Origin: Aliarcobacter sp.
GTDB lineage: Bacteria; Campylobacterota; Campylobacteria; Campylobacterales; Arcobacteraceae
Assembly: GCA_028690445.1 (NCBI GenBank)
Contig: JAQVBE010000011.1
Location: forward strand, 28,143-92,142
Direction of reading: 5' to 3'
DNA: 64,000 nt
The notes below the pieces were generated by a model. The model was not told the origin of the DNA. It saw only the letters and a list, made by a program, of their open reading frames with translations, and searched no databases. Positions 31,141 to 41,041 of this stretch are shown piece after piece. The stretch's first letter is position 1; the number at the start of each line of letters is the position of its first letter. A program made the position numbers and the translations under genes.

Positions 31141-31991
31141 ATTGCCTCCATACCTTTTCTTCTTGAGCTCCATCTTTGAAGCATATTAATTAATAACAAC
31201 ATTACAAATGAAATCAAAAGCATCACAACTGCAATTGTAGTTGCGCCTGCATAATCATATTGTTCAAGTTTTGTAATAATCAAAAGTATACTAATCTCTG
31301 TTTTCATTGGCATATTTCCAGCAATAAAAACAACCGAACCATATTCACCAAGAGCTCTTGCAAATGACAAAGCAAAACCTGTCAAAACAGATGGAAAAAT
31401 AGTAGGAAGAATCACTTTATAAAATATTTGCCATCGTGTAGCTCCCAAACTTGCCCCTGCTTCTTCTTGTTCTATTTGAATCTCTTCAAGAGCTGGTTGA
31501 ATTGTTCGAACTACAAAAGGAAGTCCTATAAAAATCAGAGCTATAGTAATTCCTATTGGTGTAAAAACTACTTTTATTCCAAGTGGTTCTAAGTATTGTC
31601 CAAACCAACCTTGAGTCGAATACAAAGTCGTAAGTGCAATTCCTGAAACTGCCGTGGGCAGCGCAAAAGGCAAATCAACAATCGCATCAAAAATTCTTTT
31701 TCCAAAAAATGTATATCTTACTAAACACCAAGCAACAATCAAACCAAAAACAGTATTTACAAGAGCTGCAATTAATGAAGTTAAAAAAGTAAGCTTATAA
31801 CTTGCAATTACCCTATCACTTGTTGTTGCATTTATAAATGCTTGCCATCCCATACTAAAAGCTTCAGAGAATAGCGCAATTAGAGGAATTATAACTATGA
31901 TACTTAGATAAAAAATCGTATATCCCATAGTTAATCCAAAACCTGGAATTGGTGATTTTTGCCTTTTTAATATTCCAAAATTTAGTCTCAT
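31137..31991 (-). CDS. cysT: Sulfate ABC transporter permease
   Basis: DLPFALPTAVSGIALTTLYS; ARALGEYGSVVFIAGNMP. Confidence 0.93.
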   Translation of the reverse strand: MRLNFGILKRQKSPIPGFGLTMGYTIFYLSIIVIIPLIALFSEAFSMGWQAFINATTSDRVIASYKLTFLTSLIAALVNTVFGLIVAWCLVRYTFFGKRIFDAIVDLPFALPTAVSGIALTTLYSTQGWFGQYLEPLGIKVVFTPIGITIALIFIGLPFVVRTIQPALEEIQIEQEEAGASLGATRWQIFYKVILPTIFPSVLTGFALSFARALGEYGSVVFIAGNMPMKTEISILLIITKLEQYDYAGATTIAVVMLLISFVMLLLINMLQRWSSRRKGMEAI

Positions 31992-31992
31992 T

Positions 31993-33237
31993 TTAAAATT
32001 TCTCCTTTTTTAAATCTTTTACATTTTTTGGTTCATCAAACCAATATCCTTGAAAATAATCAATTTCTAAATTTTTACAAGTTTCATAAATTTCTTTGGA
32101 AGAAACAAACTCTGCAACAGTTTTTATTCCTACTTTTTTAGCAAAAAAAACTATCGCTTCAACTACTGCTTTTGCTGATTTAGTTTTGTTTATATCTTGA
32201 ATAATAGAGCCATCAAGTTTTATAAAATCTGCTTGTAACTTAACTAAATATGAAAAATTCGAATATCCCGTTCCAAAATCATCAATGGCAATTTTTACTC
32301 CAAGATTTTTTACAACTTTGATAAATGAGATTACCTCTTCAATATTATCAATACCTTCACTCTCTGTTATCTCTATAGTTAGGAAATATCCTATGTCAAA
32401 CTCATAAACTTTTTGAATTAAAAAATCAACAACATCTTTTTCTAAAATGTCACTTATTGATAAATTAATACTAAATTCAATATTTTTATTTTCAAAAAAT
32501 TCAAAAGATTTTTGTATTATTTTTTTTGTAATTTCACTATATAAATTTATTTTTTTTGCCCTATTAATGAAAAAATATGGACTTATAATTTCATCTTTTG
32601 AGTTTTTCATACGAACTAATATTTCATATTTTTTTTCGAACTGATTGCTTATACTTTGAGCAAAAATTTCAAATTTATCCCGTTTAATTGCTTGAATAAT
32701 TTGGGCTTCCCAATATAAATCTTGCTCAATTGATAAAGAGTTTGGATGACAAAAATGTTGTTGTTCTCCATCATAAATAACTAGATTATGTTTTATAACC
32801 CTTGTTTGTTTTAAAGCAAATTCTGCACTAAATAAAAGTTCAGGATAATTTAACGCAACACCAACTCGTAAAGGAATATAAACTCTAAAACCATCTAATT
32901 CAATAGGCGAATAACCAAAATACCAAATAATCGATTTGATTGTTTGTATAAATTTATCTTTTGAAATATCTTCACTTGAAGCAGACGCAAAAATATCTGC
33001 TCCTAGATAATAAATTTTGCTATTTAAAAATTTATTCTCCAATCTTAAAGAGATAACTTTTAATACCTTTTCCCCAAAATCGTACCCATAATAATGATTT
33101 ATATTTCCAAAACCATTAATATCAAAAATAGCTACTTTATTGAATTTATTGTTTTTATTATCTTCTAAAAACTCTTTTCTATTTGGAAGATTAATTTCAT
33201 TTTCTTCATCTATTTTCATATTAAATTTAAACTCCAA
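31993..33237 (-). CDS. Degenerate GGDEF-EAL c-di-GMP phosphodiesterase-like protein
   Basis: YLGADIFA in place of GGDEF; EILVRM, INLSISD, TIEITES, IDDFGTGYSNFSYL, KLDGSII, YFQGYWF EAL motifs. Confidence 0.9.
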   Translation of the reverse strand: MEFKFNMKIDEENEINLPNRKEFLEDNKNNKFNKVAIFDINGFGNINHYYGYDFGEKVLKVISLRLENKFLNSKIYYLGADIFASASSEDISKDKFIQTIKSIIWYFGYSPIELDGFRVYIPLRVGVALNYPELLFSAEFALKQTRVIKHNLVIYDGEQQHFCHPNSLSIEQDLYWEAQIIQAIKRDKFEIFAQSISNQFEKKYEILVRMKNSKDEIISPYFFINRAKKINLYSEITKKIIQKSFEFFENKNIEFSINLSISDILEKDVVDFLIQKVYEFDIGYFLTIEITESEGIDNIEEVISFIKVVKNLGVKIAIDDFGTGYSNFSYLVKLQADFIKLDGSIIQDINKTKSAKAVVEAIVFFAKKVGIKTVAEFVSSKEIYETCKNLEIDYFQGYWFDEPKNVKDLKKEKF

Positions 33238-33247
33238 GAATTTTTAG

Positions 33248-34333
33248 CTATTTATAAATAGCGTCAAATGTTCCACCATCGTCAAAATGTGTTTTTTGTG
33301 CAACTGCCCAACCATCAAACACATCATTGATTTTTACAAGTTCAAGTTTTGGGAATCTTGCTATATCTTCTTTATCTGCAAGTTCTGGTTTATATGGTCT
33401 ATAGTAGTTTTTTGCTGCTAATTTTTGACCTGCTGGTGAATATAAATATTCTAAATATGCTTTTGATACTTCATAAGTTCCGTGTTTTTTTGCATTTTCA
33501 TCAACAACAGCAACAGGAGGTTCAGCAACTATTGATATACTAGGAACAACAATTTCAAATTCATCTTTTCCCAACTCATTAATAGCTAAAAATGCTTCAT
33601 TTTCCCAAGCAAGCAACACATCTCCAATTTTTCTTTGAACAAAAGTATTAGTAGCTCCCCTTGCACCAGAATCAAGAACTGGAACATTTTTGAATAACTT
33701 AGAGATATATTCAAGTGCTTTTTTATCAGCATCTTTATACTTTTGCGAATTTTTATCAACTTTAGTTAAATCACCCAACTCTTTTTTTAAAGCATAAGCA
33801 TAAGCTGCTAAATAGTTCCATCTTGCACCTCCCGAAGTTTTTGGATTTGGAGTAATCACAGAAACTCCATCTTTTATTAAATCATCCCAATCTTTTATGC
33901 CTTTTGGATTTCCTTTTCTAACTAAAAATACAATAGTTGAAGTATATGGCGATGAATTATTTTCTAATTTTGATTGCCAATCTTTTGGAAATAAAGCAGC
34001 TTTTTGGCTTATTACATCTACATCATAACCTAAAGCTAAAGTCACAACATCTGCTCCTAAACCATCAATTACAGCCCTTGCTTGTTTTCCTGAACCACCA
34101 TGGGATTGTTTAATAATTAATGTCTGCCCCGTTTTCTCTTTCCAATAAAATACAAAATCTTTGTTATATGAAGCATATAACTCCCTTGTTGGATCATATG
34201 AAACATTTAAAATCTCTAATGACTTTTTAGAAGCCTCTGCTTTTGAATCATAACTCTCACTTGAAATCCCTAATATTGGTATTAATAATGCGCTTAATAC
34301 AATATTTCTTAAATTTTTTACTATTTTTTTCAT
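33248..34333 (-). CDS. sbp: Periplasmic sulfate-binding protein
   Basis: [57 protein letters not shown]. Confidence 0.96.
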   Translation of the reverse strand: MKKIVKNLRNIVLSALLIPILGISSESYDSKAEASKKSLEILNVSYDPTRELYASYNKDFVFYWKEKTGQTLIIKQSHGGSGKQARAVIDGLGADVVTLALGYDVDVISQKAALFPKDWQSKLENNSSPYTSTIVFLVRKGNPKGIKDWDDLIKDGVSVITPNPKTSGGARWNYLAAYAYALKKELGDLTKVDKNSQKYKDADKKALEYISKLFKNVPVLDSGARGATNTFVQRKIGDVLLAWENEAFLAINELGKDEFEIVVPSISIVAEPPVAVVDENAKKHGTYEVSKAYLEYLYSPAGQKLAAKNYYRPYKPELADKEDIARFPKLELVKINDVFDGWAVAQKTHFDDGGTFDAIYK

Positions 34334-34490
34334 CTTGTTGTCTCTTTATAATATAATACACACTAAATGAGTGATAATTTAAAGATTTAAAAAAAATCTC
34401 ACCTTCTCTTTTTCCTAATTAATATACTTTTTTACACATACTACTCATCATTCTGGACCTTTTTTGAGTTTTCTTATAGGTTTTAATCTA

Positions 34491-34512
34491 TCACCTACTA
34501 AATTGGTGAAAT
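34491..34512. promoter_or_regulatory. Candidate Rrf2-family operator upstream of the sbp operon
   Basis: TCACCTACTAAATTGGTGAAAT; minus strand ATTTCACC-N9-GGTGA dyad, near-identical to 35071-35092. Confidence 0.5.
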
Positions 34513-34603
34513 TATAATCACTTTTTTTAACTTTGTCAACCAATTGATAAAAAGTATCTGGATTTTGAACTATTTTTTTAAAACAAAAGATATAGATTAA
34601 GTA

Positions 34604-35065
34604 TTAAATACCTAATCCACCAATAAATTCTTCTTTATAAACATCTTCTTTTGTTATTGGAGTTTGAGCCAAACAAGAGGCAATTGTTGTTCTATCAAGT
34701 ATTTGAGCTGTTAAATTTCTAATATTTAAAAAAATTCTTCTAAAGTGACATTTTTTCTCTTGGCTGCATGATTCATAACTTGAAACCGAAACACATGAAA
34801 TCATTGCTATCATTCCTTCAAAAAATCTAATAACTTCACCTAAAGTAATTTCATCAGATCCTTTTGCCAAAGTATATCCACCATATCTTCCTGGAATACT
34901 TCTAACCCAACCTGCTTTATTCATCTCAAGCATTATATTTTCTAGGAATCTTCTAGGAACATCTGTGGATTCAGAAAGTTCTCGTATAGAAATAGAATTC
35001 TCTTTTATCTCTGCAATTGCAAATAAAGCTCGAAGAGCATAATCTGTTTTTTTTGATATCTTCAT
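34604..35065 (-). CDS. Rrf2/IscR-family regulator with three candidate Fe-S cysteines
   Basis: ISKKTDYALRALFAIAE...RRFLENIMLEMNKAGWVRSIPGRYGGYTLAK; CVSVSSYESCSQEKKC; start moved to ATG 35065. Confidence 0.92.
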   Translation of the reverse strand: MKISKKTDYALRALFAIAEIKENSISIRELSESTDVPRRFLENIMLEMNKAGWVRSIPGRYGGYTLAKGSDEITLGEVIRFFEGMIAMISCVSVSSYESCSQEKKCHFRRIFLNIRNLTAQILDRTTIASCLAQTPITKEDVYKEEFIGGLGI

Positions 35066-35070
35066 AATTT

Positions 35071-35092
35071 TCACCTATTTAATTGATGAAAT
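35071..35092. promoter_or_regulatory. Candidate Rrf2-family operator upstream of the rrf2 gene
   Basis: TCACCTATTTAATTGATGAAAT; minus strand ATTTCATCAATTAAATAGGTGA. Confidence 0.45.
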
Positions 35093-35332
35093 CATATTAG
35101 ATTAATCATTTCATGTCAAGTGCGTTTAATAAAATGACTTAGAATCAGCCAATCTTCACAATTCTAAATGCAACGGCATGCTCATAAATTTTTTTCATTA
35201 CTCAAATTACACCTCCCATACTAATAAATTCTAGTCACATTTATCTAAATATAAACTAAATTATTTTATTACCCAACAATTTGGCTGTATAGCTATTATG
35301 CATAAGTAAATGATTATTTTTTATAAGCTAAA

Positions 35333-35365
35333 AAAAGGGGAAGGATAAAATATCCTTCCCCTTTT
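35333..35365 (-). terminator. Intrinsic terminator of typA
   Basis: AAAAGGGGAAGGATA-AAA-TATCCTTCCCCTTTT, 15-bp perfect stem. Confidence 0.88.
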
Positions 35366-35389
35366 ATAAAACAATTAAAAAAATATAAA

Positions 35390-37204
35390 TTAGTTATATT
35401 TCTCTTTTTTTGCAGTTCTTTTTCTTACTGTTGGATCTAATTCTCTTTTTCTAACTCTTACAGAAATAGGTGTGATTTCAACTGATTCATCTTCTTCAAT
35501 CCATTCTAATGCATTTTCTAAAGACATAGTTCTTGGTGGAACTAACTTAATAGCTTCATCAGCACCTGATGATCTAACATTCGATTGAGCTTTCCCTTTA
35601 GTTGGGTTAACATCTAAATCATTATCTTTTGCATGTTGACCAATTACCATTCCAACATATACTTTATCTTGAGGTTTAACAAACATAATTCCCCTATCTT
35701 GTAAGTTGAAGATTGAATAACCAACAGCTTCTCCAGCTTCCATAGAAACTAATGCTCCATATTTTCTTGATTCAACCATTCCTGAGTATGGTCTAAACTC
35801 TAAGAATGAGTGATTCATAACACCCTCACCTTTAGTTTCAGTTAAGAACTCAGTTCTAATACCAATTAAACCACGAGCAGGAATTTCAAACTCTAATCTT
35901 GTATAACCAGCACCCATTGGTACCATGTTTGTCATATTAGCTTTTCTTTTTCCAAGTTTTTCAATAATAGCACCTGTATGTTCATCAGGTAAATCAATAA
36001 CTAAATGCTCAAATGGTTCAGTTTTTACACCATTTTCAATTTTTGTAATAACTTCTGGTCTTCCAATACAGAACTCAAAACCTTCTCTTCTCATATTTTC
36101 AGCAAGGATACAAATTTGTAATTCCCCTCTTCCGTTAACTTTGAATTTACCTTCACCAATTTGCTCATAATTCATAGCAATATTAGTATTCATTTCAGCT
36201 GCTAATCTTTCGTTAATTTTATTTGAAGTAACAAATTTACCTTCAGTTCCAGCTAATGGAGAATCATTTACAGAAAAAGTTACAGATAAAGTAGGCTCTT
36301 CAATATGCATAGGATCCAATGGCATTGGATTTAAAGGATCACAAAGTGAATCTCCAACATCAATAGTTTCAAAACCAGCAACGGCAACAATATCACCTGT
36401 ACCTGCTGTTTTAATATCAAATCTTTCCATACCTTTAAATCCGATAAGTTTAGAAACTCTTCCTTTTACTTTTTCACCATCAGCTTTAACTAAAAGAACA
36501 GTTTCACCCATTGAAATTGTACCGTTGAAAATTCTAGCGATTCCAATTTTTCCAATGAAGTTATCATAGTCAAGTGTAAATACTTGTAATTGTAAACCAT
36601 TTTCATCATTACCTTGTGGTTTTGGAACTTCATTTAAAATTGTTTCAAATAATGGAGTTAAATTTACATTCTCATCAGCTAAAGCAAGTTTTGCATAACC
36701 ATCTCTAGCAGCTGCATAAACAACTGGGAAATCTAATTGTTCTTCAGTTGCATCCATTTGAGCAAAAAGGTCAAATACTTCATCAACAACCCTATCTGGA
36801 TCTCCACCTGGTTTATCAATTTTATTAATAACAACGATTGGTCTGTGTCCTAAAGATAAAGCTTTTTTAACAACGAATTTTGTTTGAGGCATAACACCTT
36901 CTTGCGCATCAACAAGTAATAAAACAGAGTCAACCATTTTTAAAACCCTCTCAACTTCCCCACCAAAATCGGCGTGTCCTGGAGTGTCGATAATGTTAAT
37001 TCTTACACCTTCATAATCAATTGCTGTATTTTTAGAAAGAATAGTAATCCCTCTTTCTTTTTCGATAGCATTGCTATCCATTACTCTTTCATCAACATTT
37101 TGGTGTGCTGAAAAAGTTCCTGATTGTTTTAATAACTCATCTACTAGCGTAGTTTTACCGTGGTCAACGTGCGCAATTACAGCGATATTTCTAATGTCTC
37201 TCAT
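35390..37204 (-). CDS. typA: Ribosome-associated GTPase TypA/BipA
   Basis: [47 protein letters not shown]. Confidence 0.98.
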   Translation of the reverse strand: MRDIRNIAVIAHVDHGKTTLVDELLKQSGTFSAHQNVDERVMDSNAIEKERGITILSKNTAIDYEGVRINIIDTPGHADFGGEVERVLKMVDSVLLLVDAQEGVMPQTKFVVKKALSLGHRPIVVINKIDKPGGDPDRVVDEVFDLFAQMDATEEQLDFPVVYAAARDGYAKLALADENVNLTPLFETILNEVPKPQGNDENGLQLQVFTLDYDNFIGKIGIARIFNGTISMGETVLLVKADGEKVKGRVSKLIGFKGMERFDIKTAGTGDIVAVAGFETIDVGDSLCDPLNPMPLDPMHIEEPTLSVTFSVNDSPLAGTEGKFVTSNKINERLAAEMNTNIAMNYEQIGEGKFKVNGRGELQICILAENMRREGFEFCIGRPEVITKIENGVKTEPFEHLVIDLPDEHTGAIIEKLGKRKANMTNMVPMGAGYTRLEFEIPARGLIGIRTEFLTETKGEGVMNHSFLEFRPYSGMVESRKYGALVSMEAGEAVGYSIFNLQDRGIMFVKPQDKVYVGMVIGQHAKDNDLDVNPTKGKAQSNVRSSGADEAIKLVPPRTMSLENALEWIEEDESVEITPISVRVRKRELDPTVRKRTAKKEKYN

Positions 37205-37372
37205 TGATTCTCTTTGATATAAATTTTCGCGATTATACTAAAAAATAGCTTAAAAAAATTGCCATTTTAATACTTTTTCTTTATAAATTTTAAAATTTAC
37301 CTATTTTAAATTAACTCTTTATTAATCATATTTATATATAATCTCATTTCAACACCAATTAAAAGGTTTTTT

Positions 37373-38989
37373 TTGAAACAAATTTCTCAATATAAATTAA
37401 TATTATTTACGGCTTTTCTTTTTGCCATTTTTTATAATTTTTCATTTTTTAAAAATATATTAATTACTTATCCGAATGAGGGATTAAACATTATTTATAT
37501 TTCTTCTACTTTTATCTTATTAGTAAGTTTTATTGTATTTGTATTCACTCTTCTTTCATCTAAATATACAACTAAACCTTTACTAATACTTACTTTAGTG
37601 GTTTCGGCATTTACGGCTTATTTCATGGATACTTATCACATAGTTATTGATGATAGTATGATTAGAAATTCTTTACAAACTAACTTAAGTGAATCATCAG
37701 ATTTATTTACTCCTAAACTTATTGTTTATGTTTTAATTTTAGCAATAGTTCCTACATATTTTATATTTAAGACTAAAATTGAATACAAATCTTTTAAAGA
37801 GGAATCTTTTAAAAAACTAAAAACTTTATTTTTATCTTTAGTAATTATTTTAATAATATTATTTAGTTTTAGTAAATTTTATACTTCATTTTTTAGAGAA
37901 CATAAATCTTTAAGATTTCACATAAATCCAATTTATTGGATTTATAGTATTGGGAATTATGTAAATAAAACCCTAACAAGTGGTCCAATAATAGTTAAAG
38001 AAATAGGTAAAGATGCAATAATAAAAGTGGATATGTCTGGAAAAACTGAAAAAACTAAAATTGTTATTATGGTTGTAGGGGAAGCAGCACGAGCTGATAG
38101 ATTTTCATTAAATGGATATGGAAAAGAAACTAATCCTTTATTAAAAGAAGAAGAAGAAATTACAAATTTCTCAAATATGTACTCTTGTGGTACATCAACT
38201 GCCGAATCAGTTCCTTGTATGTTTTCTATGTTCGGCAGAGCAAATTATGATTATAAAAAAGGAATATCAACTGAAAATATTCTTGATGTTTTAAAACATA
38301 CAAATGATATAAAAATTTTATGGAGAGATAATAATTCTGATTCAAAAGGTGTTGCACTAAGAGTTGATTTTGAAGATTATAGAACTTCTAAAACTAATAC
38401 TATTTGTGATGAAGAATGTAGAGATGAGGGAATGCTAGTTGGACTTGATGAATATATTAAAAATAATCAAGGTAAAAATATTTTAATTGTACTTCATCAA
38501 ATGGGAAATCATGGTCCGGCATATTATAAAAGATACCCAAAAGAATTTGAAAAATTTACGCCTGTTTGCAAATCAAATCAGTTAGAACAATGTACACAAG
38601 AAGAAGTAAGTAATGCTTATGATAATGCTGTATTATATACTGATTATTTTTTATCAAAGGTTATTAATTTCCTAAAACCTTATTCAAATACTTATGAAAC
38701 AGCTATGCTTTATATGAGTGATCATGGTGAAAGTTTGGGTGAAAATGGAATCTATTTACATGGTCTTCCATATTTTATGGCTCCGGATGAACAAAAACAT
38801 ATAGGTTCGCTTATATGGTTTGGTGGTGAAATAAAAGATGAAATAGATGTAGAAAAACTTAATACTTATAAAAATCAACCTTTTTCTCAAGATAATTTAT
38901 TTCATACACTTTTAGGTTTATTTGAAGTAGAAACTACGGTTTATAAAAAAGAGATGGATATTTTATATAATGCTAATAAACCTCAATAA
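37373..38989 (+). CDS. eptA: Lipid A phosphoethanolamine transferase (TTG start)
   Basis: VVGEAARADRFSLNGYGKETNPLL; SCGTSTAESVPCMFS; YMSDHGESLGENGIYLHGLPY. Confidence 0.93.
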   Translation: MKQISQYKLILFTAFLFAIFYNFSFFKNILITYPNEGLNIIYISSTFILLVSFIVFVFTLLSSKYTTKPLLILTLVVSAFTAYFMDTYHIVIDDSMIRNSLQTNLSESSDLFTPKLIVYVLILAIVPTYFIFKTKIEYKSFKEESFKKLKTLFLSLVIILIILFSFSKFYTSFFREHKSLRFHINPIYWIYSIGNYVNKTLTSGPIIVKEIGKDAIIKVDMSGKTEKTKIVIMVVGEAARADRFSLNGYGKETNPLLKEEEEITNFSNMYSCGTSTAESVPCMFSMFGRANYDYKKGISTENILDVLKHTNDIKILWRDNNSDSKGVALRVDFEDYRTSKTNTICDEECRDEGMLVGLDEYIKNNQGKNILIVLHQMGNHGPAYYKRYPKEFEKFTPVCKSNQLEQCTQEEVSNAYDNAVLYTDYFLSKVINFLKPYSNTYETAMLYMSDHGESLGENGIYLHGLPYFMAPDEQKHIGSLIWFGGEIKDEIDVEKLNTYKNQPFSQDNLFHTLLGLFEVETTVYKKEMDILYNANKPQ

Positions 38990-39659
38990 ACAAATAATAA
39001 TTACAGCTATTTTATTAATATCTGTAATTGCAATTTTTCAATTTACTGACTTAGATATTTTTATCCAGAGCTTTTTTTATAATTTTGATACAAAAAATTG
39101 GCTGATTGATAAAGACGAACCTATATTAAAATTCTTTTTTTATGATGGAATTAAAAATTTATTAATTCTATTTGCAGTGGCAATTTTATTTTCTTTAATT
39201 TTTCTAAGAAAAAAAGAATTTATTCAAGAGTATAAAAAAGGCTTAATTATCGTTTTATTAGCTGCTATTTTTGTACCTGTAATTATTGGTTCATTAAAAG
39301 CAATTTCAAATACTCCATGCCCTTGTAATATTGTAAATTTTAATGGAACATATCCAGAGACTAAAGTATTTGATTCATATCCAAAAGATTTTATTCAAAC
39401 TTCAAAAGCAAAATGTTGGCCAGCAGGTCATGCAAGTGGTGGGTTTGCTTTAATGGCTCTGTTCTTTCTATTTAAAACACCTAAAAATCAAAAAAGAGCA
39501 TTAGCCGTAGCATTAGTTATTGCATGGAGCATGGGTTTATATAAAATGCTTTTAGGTGACCATTTTTTAAGTCACACAATTATTACAATGATTATGGCTT
39601 GGCTTATTATCTTAATAATAGTAAAATTAACGCAATTTAAACAAAGGCAAGAAATTTGA
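38970..39659 (+). CDS. PAP2-family phosphatase
   Basis: CWPAGHASGGFAL; GLYKMLLGDHFLSHT. Confidence 0.88.
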   Translation: MLINLNKQIIITAILLISVIAIFQFTDLDIFIQSFFYNFDTKNWLIDKDEPILKFFFYDGIKNLLILFAVAILFSLIFLRKKEFIQEYKKGLIIVLLAAIFVPVIIGSLKAISNTPCPCNIVNFNGTYPETKVFDSYPKDFIQTSKAKCWPAGHASGGFALMALFFLFKTPKNQKRALAVALVIAWSMGLYKMLLGDHFLSHTIITMIMAWLIILIIVKLTQFKQRQEI

Positions 39660-40015
39660 GAAATCAACCAAAATATAATTTTTTTAAAAACACTTCTTAC
39701 GCATTAAAAGGCTTAATTGATTTAATAAAAACAGAAACTTCTTTTAAAATAGAGTTAATTATCACTCTTATTTTACTTCCTGTAATTATTTTTATAGATG
39801 CAACTTTAACAAATAAGGCTTTATTATTTATCTCTTTAATGGGAATGCTTTTAGCAGAAGCTACAAATAGCGCCATTGAAAGAGTTGTTGACTTAGTAAC
39901 CCTTGAACATCATAATATGGCTGGACGAGCTAAAGATGTAGGAAGTACTATTGTATTTATAAGTATTTTTATATTTGTGATTACTTGGGCTATCGTTTTA
40001 ATCGATACTTTTTAA
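39656..40015 (+). CDS. dgkA: Diacylglycerol kinase (TTG start)
   Basis: FKIELIITLILLPVIIFI; LLAEATNSAIERVVDLV; AGRAKDVGSTIVF. Confidence 0.92.
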   Translation: MRNQPKYNFFKNTSYALKGLIDLIKTETSFKIELIITLILLPVIIFIDATLTNKALLFISLMGMLLAEATNSAIERVVDLVTLEHHNMAGRAKDVGSTIVFISIFIFVITWAIVLIDTF

Positions 40016-40105
40016 ATTTTGTCAAGAAAATGTCAATAAAACTAACAAAAAAAATTTAAACTATTCCTTTATACTTCGGTTATATAAAAAAACAGAGGTA
40101 TAAAA

Positions 40106-40507
40106 ATGAAAATTCTACTACTATCATCCCTACTTTTAAATCTATGCTTTGCTAGTGTTGCTGATGATTATCTTAGTTCTTTAAAACAAGAAGTTTTAAA
40201 AGAAAATCCCAACTTTACAAATTTTGATGCAAAAAGAGGTGAAGAGATTTTTGTCTCAAAACATATTGGTAAAAAAGGTAAAGAGATTTCATGTACATCT
40301 TGTCATGGAGTAGACTTAAACAAATCAAGTGAAAACTTCTTTACAGGAAAAGTAATTGAGCCGCTTTCACCAAAAGCAAATCCAAAAAGATTTACAGATT
40401 TAGCTGAAATTGAAAAATGGATAAAAAGGAACTTCAACGATGTTTACAATCGTGAAGGAACTGCCCTTGAAAAAGGCGATGTAATAACTTACATTATAAA
40501 TAAATAA
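40106..40507 (+). CDS. DUF1924/SHP-like cytochrome c
   Basis: Signal peptide; single CTSCH heme motif; ADDYLSSLKQEV...KRFTDLAEIEKWIKRN. Confidence 0.88.
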   Translation: MKILLLSSLLLNLCFASVADDYLSSLKQEVLKENPNFTNFDAKRGEEIFVSKHIGKKGKEISCTSCHGVDLNKSSENFFTGKVIEPLSPKANPKRFTDLAEIEKWIKRNFNDVYNREGTALEKGDVITYIINK

Positions 40508-40517
40508 AGGAATAACC

Positions 40518-41030
40518 ATGAAATATTTAATTTTTTTAGCACTTATTATAAACTCTTTATTGGCAAGTGATAATTATAATACAAAAACCGATGTGGCACC
40601 TGTAAATAATCAGCTTTATATTAAAGAGTGTGGTTCTTGCCATTTCCCTTATCAACCAGGGTTACTTCCATCTAATGCTTGGAATAAAATGATGACAAAT
40701 TTAGAAAATCATTTTAATAATGATGCTTCATTAAATGAAGCTAATTTACAAACTTTAACTAAATATCTAAATGATAATAGTGCAGAAAAAAATATGCAAT
40801 ATAAAAGAAGTAATAGAATTGTTTCAAGTTTGGCTAAAAACCAAATTCCTGACTCAATTTCTACAACTCCTTATATGATTAAAAAACATGAAGATATCAG
40901 AAAAAATTTAATTACACAAAATGAAGTTAAAGGATTATTTAACTGTATAGCTTGTCACAAAACAGCTGATAAAGGTATATATGGAGAAAGAGATATAAAT
41001 ATCCCAAATTTTGGAAGATGGAAAGATTAA
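40518..41030 (+). CDS. Diheme cytochrome c
   Basis: CGSCH and CIACH heme motifs; signal peptide. Confidence 0.9.
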   Translation: MKYLIFLALIINSLLASDNYNTKTDVAPVNNQLYIKECGSCHFPYQPGLLPSNAWNKMMTNLENHFNNDASLNEANLQTLTKYLNDNSAEKNMQYKRSNRIVSSLAKNQIPDSISTTPYMIKKHEDIRKNLITQNEVKGLFNCIACHKTADKGIYGERDINIPNFGRWKD

Positions 41031-41041
41031 AAGGATAAATT

